A stretch of 64,000 bases of DNA, from NCBI RefSeq assembly GCF_037975245.1, contig NC_092567.1, positions 1,711,714 to 1,775,713 on the forward strand, written 5' to 3'. Of the stretch, positions 53,416 to 64,000 are shown one piece after another. The notes beneath the pieces were generated by a model. That model had not been told where the DNA came from. It saw only the letters and a list, made by a program, of their open reading frames with translations, and did no database searches. Positions within the stretch are counted from its first letter, which is position 1. The number at the start of each line of letters is the position of its first letter. This stretch comes from Apostichopus japonicus. Its lineage: Eukaryota > Echinodermata > Holothuroidea > Aspidochirotida > Stichopodidae. The translations under genes and the position numbers were made by a program.

Positions 53416-54668
53416 AAATGTATGACAACTGCTTACTATATGAACTTGGCGTCTTCAAGGCTATTTCAATTGTTAAGAATTATTTAATGTCTGTATGATC
53501 ATATTATAATTTCGATTAAATATTTCAATAATTTGAAAGGAATAATTTTAAGCTGATGTTAATCAAACTATTATGATGTAAATCCTAGTATTTTAATAGT
53601 TCATTCATGCAGCTACAGCATATCTCTTCCAATCAGATCATAAGCTAGCCTTTCAGATTATTGCTGTCAGACAGACCAGATCATAAATATACTAACAATG
53701 AGTCCTGTCGAAACAGACATTTAGAATTGTAATACTTTCATTTCAGGTATTGAGCTTTTAAGCTTAGGTCTAAATTAAATGTATGAATCAGGATGGAAAT
53801 GATTTAAAACATTCCTCAAGGTAAAGGTTTAATTTGCAACTATATGCATGAGAGACATGCAGTTATCTTACTTTCTATCCTTATGGAACATGGATTATAT
53901 TATATGGTAAGAATATGGACAATTGAATAAGTTTTACTATAAATCTAGTGGGAAGTTCATGAAACATGATATACGTTAGGCCTATATGTGGGAAGTAAAG
54001 AGAACATTGAATAAGTTAAAATAGGCTTACCCGGTGTTAATGTGGTTCCCTCAGCTCAGTAAAACCATTGTGAACATTACATTAGTTTTAAACGCTACAA
54101 ACTTCCTGATAATCAGGAAGAAAATTAATATTAAATAATATATTGAACAGATTAAGTTTATTAATATACTGATATTTATGGATTTTTGTCTTTGTATGTA
54201 AGCAATCACGTGACTGATGTCTTTTGCTTTATCATAGTGACCAGAACAAAGAATCGTAAATGTTATTTTCTGAAATTATTGGACAAATATAAATAATTTG
54301 AGATTAAACCTAATTGGCTTATCAAGGAACCGCAACAATTAATTTCCTCGCCCGAAGTTCAGTCGTACCGCTTGAAGCAGTAGTTTAACTTAGGTTTGCA
54401 AATTTACCCTGGTAGGGTAATACTATACACAAGTATGTGTATTAATAACGGGTCATCTTTTTCTTTAATTTCATCAAATACTGGTTTCTGAGGGTATAAT
54501 GAACAAATTTGATTTGATCATCAAAGTTAAAAATTTCGTCACGTGCGCGCTTTGTATTGCTGCATAGCACACATTTACAGACCATGTTTAAAATGTTTAA
54601 AAAAGAAAACAGATTTTTACCAAACTTTTTGCAATAAACCTTTATTACAGTTTGATCTGATGTCATTA
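53416..54668. other. AT-rich spacer between the two duplicated segments
   Basis: I see no gene, RNA or mobile element that I can support here. Confidence 0.5.
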
Positions 54669-56559
54669 GCGATTAGTATCGATAAAATAGTAAAAATCAA
54701 CCCAAACAGCTTCTTTAACATGCAAATGAATAAACGTTGTATCTACAATTCAAACAGCCTCGCAATATTGTGAAGCCCGCCATCTAAAATAATGAGCTGT
54801 AGGTGACATTCTAAAAGGATATCGTGAATATTGATAACAAAACAGAAAGTTGAGTTTTTCAGGGTGGGTTGATATGAGATTACTGCAAAGGTCGATGTTT
54901 TGTGTAAACTATAAATAGTAAATGAGAGATAAGGAGAGATTCACTTTAATGTAAACTTTGTCGAGCCAGAGACCTGTTGGTAAAATGACTGGTTCTGTTG
55001 ACTTATATAATTCTACATTGATGTATGATAATTTTGTTAGTTTGATTCATCTATGCATACTGTATCTATATATTCATTTTATCGTCGCTTTGAAAAATAC
55101 TCATGGATAACATCACTCAAAGGAAAAAAAAGTGCAGACCCAAGTTAAACGCAATCAGTCACGAAAGTTGTTGTGACGTCATAATCGATAGGGCGCCTTA
55201 CAGTAATTACATAGTTTTGGATTAGTAACTTAGCATAAGAAGGCTGATTTTAAAATAAACGTTGATAAAGATTTAAGTCTCAGCATTCTAATTACTCTTA
55301 AAGTGTATGATCGAGAGTTCAACATAATTTTGTGTATTGTTTTTAAATAAAAAGCTAGATTTGTGTTATCAAACTTAGTGAGTGACTTCTGTAACATGGT
55401 GTAACTTTACTGAAAGCCCTGTCTATATGATGAACTTTTTATACACTGGAAAGTCTAGAGAAGTGTTATTTTCTCGATGATAAAATATAAATGACGTTAG
55501 ACTCGAATTTTGCGAGTCATCATATCACCACCGTCTTCAATATAAAAACACAAACGATAGATATGAAACTGTGTTTTACTTCTGCTTTTGCATGTTTGGG
55601 GTTTGTTCCTTGGAGGTCGTCTCGTTTAGAACCACCGGTCCTTGTCTGTCTATTGTGCTCTTATAGCAACATGAACTGTATTTGGATACTAAACACACAC
55701 GGAAGGACTGACGTGGCTCTTTGTTATGTTCCATCTTATTCAATTAACAATCGTTGCACAATATCCTTCATATATTTTATATGATCAATTTGTCGCCGGT
55801 AAAACCACCTCCAACAGTAGCGCCTTGTAAGTGCACTCGTGACAACCCCTGGTAAGTGTTGTTGATAAGTAAATGGCAGAACAAAGTTCACAAAGCTCGT
55901 TTCTACAGTCAAATTATATCTTAATTGGTTAATATTAAAAGAGAAGATATGGTGAGTAGGTAATTAAGTAGTCAGCTGACAGAGATCAGCCAATCAGCGA
56001 CAATCAGAGTATATATAGTCGCTGATGATATCTACTTGAGAGATTGATCGCACATTCACCTTTGGCACGGTTATTTGAACGAAAGGAAACTGAACACAAA
56101 GTAGTACCTTGGCCCATGCAGGAACGGATCCGGGAGATTAGGTAATGAGTGGGTTTACATAAGAAGTTATTAGTACAGCCTTGCACGTAGAACACGTAAA
56201 CCTTATATATATATTAGCATATTATGAGTCAGAATGCCACATTTATGTTAATTTTTTCTTCCGAGGAGCCGTTTCCCAATTCTGAATTCCTCACTGCCTG
56301 GGCCGATTGACTACACATGGCGCCATACAAATTTAGAGACTTCTGATCTATTCTTTACACATTTCACTGAAATTACTATGAAAGGTGATCAGTATATTGC
56401 CTCTAAACATACTAGAGTAGTCGAATAATAGTCAACCATGTCCATTTTCACTTGCATTCCACTGCTACCCTCAAATAAATTCCCTCTTTATCACATCATA
56501 GTGTTTATAGTTAGTCCATTCTCATTGTACTGATAGGATTGGGGTTCATTGGAAAACAT

Positions 56560-57690
56560 CAGTGGCGTAGCCAAGGGGTGGGCGTGGGGGGCGACAGCCC
56601 CCCCCATGGAAGCTTGTCGCCCCGAGTCGACCCCCCCCCCCACTGGGATTTTGGGTGTAAAAAATTACATGTGTGAAATATATATCATTGATCTGAATGA
56701 TTTCGAATCTCCATGATGACCAATCATGAGCGACCCTTCGACCGCGGACCAGCAGTAGGCTATAGTTGCTGAAAACCCGACGTGACATAGCGCATAGGCC
56801 GGGTTTTCACTTCTGGGAGTACCCTGATGCTTTTAAAACAGCTAAAAAACCAAATTTTCAAGAAAGGAGACAATACTATCGCTGAGAATCAGTCTACCAC
56901 CCAATAATGTTTCAGACGCAGTCTTTGATCATGTCAGTTTGACATATAGTTCGCCTATAGTATGTCCGGGGATATTTTGGGGCATCATTCCTATATGCCT
57001 ATATCTGAGGCCCTGGGGTCATTCCTTGGCCGACTTGGTGCAATATAATGTGCCCATTTCGAAGTAAATGTATTCACAGATTGTTAGTTGCCATGGGTTT
57101 GGACAAATGAGGGGTATTCTATCCTGAAACATAGGCCAAGATGGGGCTGGGGTTTCCAGTTCGCCGCATCATTTGTCAAATTGCACTGGGTTCTAATGTT
57201 GATGTCAACTGGAATCACTAATAACAGAAGTAATCCACCAAAAAATAAGACCTCATGAACTTTATTGCAGATTTCCTGAGTGACGAATTTGTAATTTTCT
57301 CCCGAAATCACGCAACTAGATGGCTGCTATCCAGCCTGGCAAGTGCCATCTCCAACGATCTGGCAGATATCGAAATCTGAAATTTTGTTGGTATGCTGCG
57401 CGCCAACCGATGGTGGCGCTCCGCTTAGATAGTACTTGCGGCCGGAATACTCTAATCGATTACGTCACCCCCCCCCCCCGTTTCAAATCGGATTGACGCC
57501 CCTGCTTACAAGGCTTAGAAAGTGTCATTTCCGACGATCTAGGAGGCCTTTTTAGCTAAAACTTTCGCTACGCTGCGCGCCAACCCATGGTGGCGCTCCG
57601 CTGGGATAGTAACAAGACGCCCTCCTATGATATGGTCAAGCCCCCCCCCCCCAGCGCTCCCCCCACCTGAAAAAAAATCCTACGCCACTG
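56560..57690. mobile_element. hAT-like element (1,131 bp) in copy B
   Basis: The ends are CAGTGGCGTAGCCAAGG and CCTACGCCACTG, inverted to each other. GAAAACAT (56,552-56,559) and GAAAACCT (57,691-57,698) are an 8-bp target duplication with one change. Copy A at about 50,139 reads GGAAAACATTAAGTG without an insert. There is no transposase. Confidence 0.93.
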
Positions 57691-57929
57691 GAAAACCTTA
57701 GTGAATTTTAACTTTTAGCGTTCTTCCGTTAATTCAAGATTGTGTTCACTTCAAAATCAAAATGAGCAAACAGTTCCAGAGGATGGAACTGAACTCGACT
57801 CATAATCCATAATATTGATTTCATTAGTTCGAGTCCCGATTTAGTCCCAAATTTCATTGCTCGTTTTAATTGTTTATCATTTCTTCGTTCTTTTCCATTT
57901 TCTTCTTCTTCTTTTTCTTCACATTAAAG

Positions 57930-58495
57930 GATGCTCGTAAGAGAATCTCGCCGTTTGTTGCCAAGATATTATTTAACCATCGCCTCTAGTCTCATCCACA
58001 ACTCATATCATTCCTGTCCACATCTTTCATTATTCCCGTGATATACAGACATAGTACGTGCATAGAATACCATTCATCGAAACAATTTCAATCTTAATAG
58101 ATCCACATATAGTTAATAGTAAACGCAGCAAGTACTTTTGAACGGCTGATATGACAAAATAAACACATTAAGGCATAAATATCAGATATGAATTGTATAC
58201 TCAAATCAAGTTGTTTCACTGTGTAAACTTTAAACCACGAACTTTGGTGAACGAGTTACAGCGTTAGACTGACTCCTAGGCCTACCGATAGCTATTTAGC
58301 GTCCAGGTTTGCATAGTAGACATCACATAATATGCACGACGCCATCTACTGTAGTCAATTGGATGTTCTTTATTCCTGTTTCCGTATGTTCTTCTTTTGT
58401 GATTTTCATTTGTTATTTAAGGATAAAAAGACTCTAGACTTAATATCTACTCTGGATAATAAACCTACAAAGCGGTGATCGTAATGGTAAGTAGG
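57930..58495. repeat. About 560-bp unit, copy 3 of 3
   Basis: This is the counterpart of 50,381-50,955 inside copy B, with GTGATATACAGACATAGTACG and ACGGCTGATATGACAAAATA preserved. Confidence 0.85.
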
Positions 58496-59223
58496 CGTAT
58501 ATACATACAGGGGACGAAATGATGTAAAGCTCTAATTTAAGAAAAAAATATATATGTAAATTTTCGTAGCGTTAAATGATTTATTCTAACATAGTATTGA
58601 CTGTAATCAGAAATTTTCATGTGCGCTTATGAAAATCTCAGTTTACCAGTTTATCCAAAATATAGATATAGCATTCTGTTAATTTGACGAACTTTTGTGT
58701 ACCTGTGCATTGATTAATAAGTAGTAATATCTCATACTGTAAAAACTACAAAGTCCCATGCAAGTGTATAGTAGTTATTCAGCTATATCAACATCAGGGT
58801 ATGTGTGTCACTGATTTTGTCACGTTTAAATTATTGTTTTAAATATTACCAATTTAGAAAAAGAGCTTTTAATTGAAGTTTCAGTGCAACTTATGATTAT
58901 TTTTGCAAGTCTTAAACAGAGCGAAGAACACTTCTAACACGTCAGTTCGTCGTCCACGGATATTGTATAGTGTTCTCCTAGCGTTATAGTTAGACCTGTT
59001 ATATTCGGCTGTAGGCTGTAATGTACGTGTGTAACGTTAATACCAATTGTTAATAGTATACTGAAAGAACTGTACTGAAAGAACCAATGGTCACTTGCAC
59101 TTTGCACACATAAACAGAAAGCCAGTGAGCTTATTGTGATGCCTTGCCAATAGAGATTATAATCCGAAGCTTTCGTTATTGTTGATTAAATTGATCAGCA
59201 AGGTTCTTTCACTGACTGTAGAC

Positions 59224-60398
59224 CAGGGCTCGAATTTCGTAATTTCTAGGGCAGGCCAACTGGCCTTGGAATACATGTTTTTGGGGAGGGCATCAAGGCC
59301 AGTGGGGAGGGCAGCAAGGCCAACGCTGAAATTGTGAGCAGGGCACCAAGGCCACTTTTAAAAATGATGCGAAGAATGTCTCAATTTGTAACCTGTTTTA
59401 TTTTCAAACCGCCGCGTAACACTCCTCCATGAAACAGCATTATTATTATGAAATTCATACACAACGCCGAAACACTGTCGATAATACAACTTGACTGCAT
59501 ATGCTTCCAGTGTACAACTCTCCACTACATTCGGTCTTCCGACTCCCGCCTGAAATTGGGTGTACTTGTAATTGCCAATAGTGACACACCCTCCCGAAAT
59601 AATCCTGTGTAACTTGACTCTACTGGGAATTTCCCAGATTCTACCAATCACCTCGCATTCATGTAGTTGTTAAGCCAATAAGCGAGCACGATTCTGTGAC
59701 GTCAATCAGCCAAAGCGATATAATGGTACTACTGTGTGCAGGTGTGGTTTGACCGTAGCTGCTACTGGTTGTAAACTTTTTCGAACTTTCTTTCAATTTA
59801 CGATAAATACAGGTATGTTATACATACATATACGTGAATGATATGGTTAGGAAGCTAAACATGTTCTCTCTCGGAATATGATGATTTTGTTCACATTGTT
59901 GTCCCTGGAATAATTTCTTCGCGATTCTAGAAACACTGTATTGCATTACGACTGAATTTCCCACTGAACTACGTTACGAAAATGCAATGATAGCCCGCGG
60001 AGCGGTCGTATATTAATCAGTTGGATAGGCTCACATTCGTGTACCGTTAGAATGCGGTACGTTTTCACACCAACTACCAAGGTCAGTACTGTGATGATGT
60101 TCAATTTTCGATCACAGTTCGTTATTCACGTCCTGTGACCGTGATACGCTAGCATGCTCTTCATCATTTTCCGCGAATAATAGCCACGCTTTTTCGGAAC
60201 ATATGATTCGTTTTTTTTGTCATTCTCAAAGTCGCATTTGTCCAATGCCTATTCCTGCAAAAGGCACTGAGGCCAATGGGTAAAAAGGGCAAGGCCAGTA
60301 CTGGCCTTGATAGTAGTAATTTTCCCTTGGGCATCGCGGCCAGTGGCGAGGGCACCCGCGGCCATGGCCGCACTAGCCGCCGCTTATTTCGAGCCCTG
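59224..60398. mobile_element. hAT-like element (1,175 bp) in copy B
   Basis: The ends are CAGGGCTCGAATTTCG and TTTCGAGCCCTG, inverted. CTGTAGAC flanks both sides (59,216-59,223 and 60,399-60,406), a perfect 8-bp duplication; copy A at about 51,728 lacks the insert. GGCCAGT and GCAAGGCC-like motifs are repeated near both ends, as in hAT subterminal repeats. A 97-codon minus-strand frame (59,358-59,651) inside is not recognised. Confidence 0.95.
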
Positions 60399-60860
60399 CT
60401 GTAGACCTACCTAATAAATATGTTAACTTACCATGTTTACAAGCAATTTTTAGCAAAAATCAACTCAAGCCCTGCCCCCTAATAAATGTGCATAAAATCA
60501 CATTGAACATACATTATCATGTACCCGCTATCTACCAAAACCTTCAACATAAAGTATGATTCAATTTTGAAAATGTTTACATTTGACCCTGTGACTTCAT
60601 TAATATTCTTGAGATGAGCACCAAAATCAATAGGGCTCTTCTTCTCACTATGGCGCATATATAATCCAAGTATGACTTCAATCCAACTTGTCGTCCAGTT
60701 ACCGTGTTTACAAGCTATTTTAGTGAAAATCAACTTAAGCCCCGCCCCCTAATAATAAATATGCATACTATCAACTTATACATATATTACCATGTACCCA
60801 CTATCTACTAACACATTTATATCAAGTATGAATGAATTCTGACTCCGGTTGCGGAGTTAT

Positions 60861-61572
60861 TGTAATATTGTGTCGAGCCCGGCTCCTCCGATAGTGATAC
60901 TAAATGGGGACTCGCGATAGAAAGGTACTGGGATATCTTGATGCCGTATTTATGCTTCTTCAGGAGATGTCTCGAACGGGCGAAAACAATGACTTCACAC
61001 AAAAACAAGTTGACGAGATAGGATTTGATTTAATGATTCGGTATAATTTCTTCTCTGTCGATTCTCTTTACAAATAAAACTAAATTACAATGATTTGACT
61101 TGACTTGACTCCGTCAATTAAACAATTAGGAGTGATGAACTTTCGGCGGAGTGATAAATTTGCTGACCAAGTGATAAAACTTTCGGCCTCCTTTTCCTTT
61201 TATACCTTACTTCTACAAAATCCCTCTGCGCACAATCAGTAGGCAGCCAATAAACTGACCATCCTGTATTAACTTAATGATATAAAAATAAGTGCACTGG
61301 CACTGATCTGCCCTGATTGGTTGGGAGTTTGGAAGTCCATCCCCTTTCCATGGAAACTTCCATACCACGTGAGAGAACCTTCTCGAATGTTCCACAGACA
61401 TAATGGAATCTATTTTGGGAAAAGGCCCTGTACCAAGATTCAATAAGATAGTTAAAAAACTTCTTGTGGGAAAACTGAATCCATGACCTAGATAAATATA
61501 CAAGAGGCCCGTAAGGTGTCTCGATGGAGTGTTTCGGTAACATCAAAGAGATGGCATCACTATTTCATAACA
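60861..61572 (-). mobile_element. LTR of an antisense LTR retrotransposon (712 bp)
   Basis: On the minus strand the segment begins TGTTATGAAATAG and ends CACAATATTACA (TG...CA). Directly before it lies TTGAGGGGGA (61,573-61,582), a polypurine tract, so this is the 3' LTR. A TATA box (GGTATAAAAGG) is at 61,196-61,206. The similarity to copy A breaks exactly at 60,860/60,861. The TGTTATGA start is common in Copia-type LTRs, but the class is not proven. Confidence 0.75.
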
Positions 61573-64000
61573 TCCCCCTCAATCTTTTAAAAATTTTTGA
61601 TACTCCAAAATTTTAACATCATACTGCTTTAACTTATCATTATCTCAAGAAGGTAGAGTACTGTAAGCACATTCACTAATATTCATTGACTTCAATAAAT
61701 GGTCTGCATATATCTCAAAGGTTAACATCTAGGTTACGAATTATTAAAACGATCATATGGTATATACATTGACACTTTGACACTATCTCCATGAATTTGA
61801 AGTGTACCTTTTCAATATTGATGACATCATATGATGTAATCTAAAAAAAATATATATATATATATATACCGTCAAGGTATCTTAAAGTTACATGACACAG
61901 CAAAATATGCAGTATCTCTTACAAAATACATTTATGCATTTCATACATCAATAATACATATATATCAAAAGTGAAATCATGCCGTGATTGGGGAGAGATC
62001 AGAGAAAACTTGACTTACAGTACTGATTTCGCTTAACTCCCGTTGAAAAAAAAATCAACGATCGATAACAAAAGTTGAAAATCGTTGAAAATCGATTAAA
62101 AACGAAAAATTTCGTTGACAAGATTTAGACTACTGCGGGCACGGTTGCCAACAAAGTTTCAACGAAATTTCCACGAAAGTTATCGCGATCAAAAACCGCC
62201 AAGGCAATTCTAGACATATCAAGGTTGTGACTTGCGTTGAATCCTTAGTGTAACTACAGCCGTTTTCAGACTATACCAGAAGTTGCCGAGGAATATTACA
62301 ATCGTTGCAAAAGTTTGATTGTATATAAGACAGAGTTAGTTCTGTACTAGGTGTTTGGAAAAATGATTTGGCTAGGATAATAAAAACTAGTCTTGGTCGA
62401 TCGTAACAAGCACATTCTACGACTGTTATAGGCTAGTATTTAACTAGGATAAGTTTAAGTTAACTCACCAAGGAACGCAGTGTCAGAAAAACAAGGAAAA
62501 AAATATCAACAATGAAACAGTACTTTCGTAGCTGGATATCAAAAGAGATCTTTATTCCCAATAAATTCCTGTGTTACTTGACGTACTACAGTACCGTTTA
62601 CTACAGAACCGCATTCTCAAACTTTTTTGCATTCCGACCAAAAAACCTCCCCCGGCTTCAATGCACGCAAAAAAAAAAAAAAAAAAACTGTTATTTTCCC
62701 CCTAACCCGTTACTGTAAGTTGCCCGCGAATGCAGATTGACTGCCCTGGTAATTAAGGTCGCAGCCTGGGTCTGGGCCACCTATAGTATGCTGCTTACAT
62801 GTGCATTCCCTACCCTGGATATCCCCTCCACCAAACTTTCTTGAGAGGCTTAGTCCAATCATAAACCTGGCTTTGTCAAATTCACGCCTACCATATGTTA
62901 ATTAGCATAGTATTTTATCTTCGTGGGGTTTAGCACTGCAGAACCTTTGGCTGGCTGCCTCTACAAGCAAACATTATTTTACCCCCCTACTGTTCGTAAT
63001 GGAATAGATGTTACCTGTTACTAAGTTAATTGAAACCCAAATATTCATTCATATATATATAAGTAGAACAATCCAGCAGGGATAGAAAGTTTATCTTGAA
63101 TGAACCAATCAGAAGTCGTGCTATTAATAAAACTTGAAAACACCTGGCCAGCAAGAGAGTTGCAAACAATTGTTTCCATGACTACTAAGAAAATAAAGCA
63201 GTGACTTGGGGCCCACGTTGGGTAGATTTCTGTGGAAAATGAATATATTTTCATTGCTTATTTGAGTATTGTATATTGAGAAGAGTTGATCAAACATTAC
63301 TGGGGAGGGCTTTCAACTGGCCTGACGGCTTTCAACTGGCCTGACGGCATGTAAATTTAATTTAATGAGAAGGGGGAGTTTTTATGAGTCTCCCGGTATG
63401 CGTCACATGAGAAGTAAATGTTTTGTTTTTCGGTTTTATCATCGTTTTTCAAGTGGAACAACTCATAAAATCATATCAAATGAAAATAATATATATTTGA
63501 ATATCCTTCTCTAGTTTTACTAATCAGGAATGTTTGATAAGGCATGCAATGCATCGTTCGAAAATGTAATTTTAAAGTAGAATTGAAAATGAACGACATA
63601 AAACAATATCTGTGAAGCGTGTGGAGCACAACTTTGAATATTCGTTGTGAACGAAAACATAATGAACGATGTTTACTGCGTAAATAAATTTCGCGGAACT
63701 GGTATAGAGAAATTACGTACTGCAGCTTACGTCAGAGAAGCTCATAAATGACACAGGTGGATAGAGCGCATCAAAATTCGGTTTAGGAAATCCCTATACA
63801 GCCGACGAAAGTCGATGTCTCCTTCCGTTTTCGAGTTATAAGCGATTTTGTGTTTTTGCGATATGGCTTTCAGTATATTTTCATTGAATAAGGTCGTTTT
63901 TTTTGTGTGTGATTAAATAAGGGTGTGACCTAACAGATATTTCGCTAACCGTTTCACCTGCCGGTCGGTTAAACGTTTAAACGCCGTTTCCCGATCGCGG
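61573..64000. other. Possible interior of the LTR element or flank; no gene seen
   Basis: If the LTR reading is right, the element interior starts here and runs beyond the window on the minus strand. I found no gag, reverse transcriptase, integrase or RNase H motif. There is a (TA)n run at 61,850, an A run at 62,669 and a short direct repeat (CTTTCAACTGGCCTGACGGC) at 63,310-63,349. Confidence 0.4.

Larger units (their letters stand above)
54669..60860. repeat. Segmental duplication, copy B
   Basis: It begins GATTAGTATCGATAAAATAG and is collinear with copy A through 54,669-56,559, 57,691-59,223 and 60,399-60,860. The gaps are two hAT-like insertions absent from copy A. The similarity to A stops at GGAGTTAT (60,860), where an LTR starts. 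Confidence 0.93.

Noticed and set aside
59358-59651. 97-codon minus-strand frame inside a hAT-like element
   Set aside because: Not recognised; kept only as part of the element because no domain or second copy supports it.
62512-62718. 68-codon frame ending in a poly-A translated Lys run
   Set aside because: No homology; ends through an A-rich tract.

Overview
This is eukaryotic DNA: long introns with GT-AG borders, many minisatellites, small inverted-repeat DNA transposons, a tRNA-derived SINE and an snRNA fragment. The one living gene is a homologue of metazoan SBF1/SBF2 (MTMR5/MTMR13). The kinds of repeats suggest a marine invertebrate, and an echinoderm would fit, but nothing here proves the species.

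Region 1 (1-34,901, + strand) is the 3' two thirds of the Sbf gene. I placed 20 coding exons (4,383-34,901) whose phases join without a break into about 969 residues. They cover the myotubularin-type pseudophosphatase domain, a coiled coil, a C1 zinc domain and the C-terminal PH domain. The DENN and GRAM exons must lie upstream of the window. The catalytic loop has lost both the Cys and the Arg. Four small in-frame cassette-like exons (39, 39, 36 and 63 nt) sit in a loop inside the pseudophosphatase domain, and the two 39-nt exons are tandem duplicates. Three intronic minisatellites are anchored exactly on splice junctions. The most striking is a perfect 71-bp array in which eight upstream copies of the acceptor plus exon start form candidate 18-nt phase-1 microexons ahead of the first PH exon.

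Region 2 (34,902-about 40,400) is the 3' UTR and downstream flank, with an 84-bp tandem array and several AATAAA signals.

Region 3 (40,420-47,100) is a transposon graveyard. It holds a 45-nt 5' U2 snRNA fragment fused to a decayed, intronless gene of a multicopy family that looks like a PIN/FEN1-type nuclease. This is broken by two nested hAT-like elements and one more hAT-like element, each with 8-bp target duplications. An 89-bp tandem array follows, then a decayed hAT transposase gene with a TTF-type zinc finger.

Region 4 (47,100-64,000) has no gene I can support. It carries a segmental duplication (48,012-52,185 and 54,669-60,860) in which each copy serves as the empty-site control for insertions in the other: a SINE in copy A, and two hAT-like elements of 1.1-1.2 kb in copy B. 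Copy B is then interrupted by an antisense LTR with its polypurine tract.
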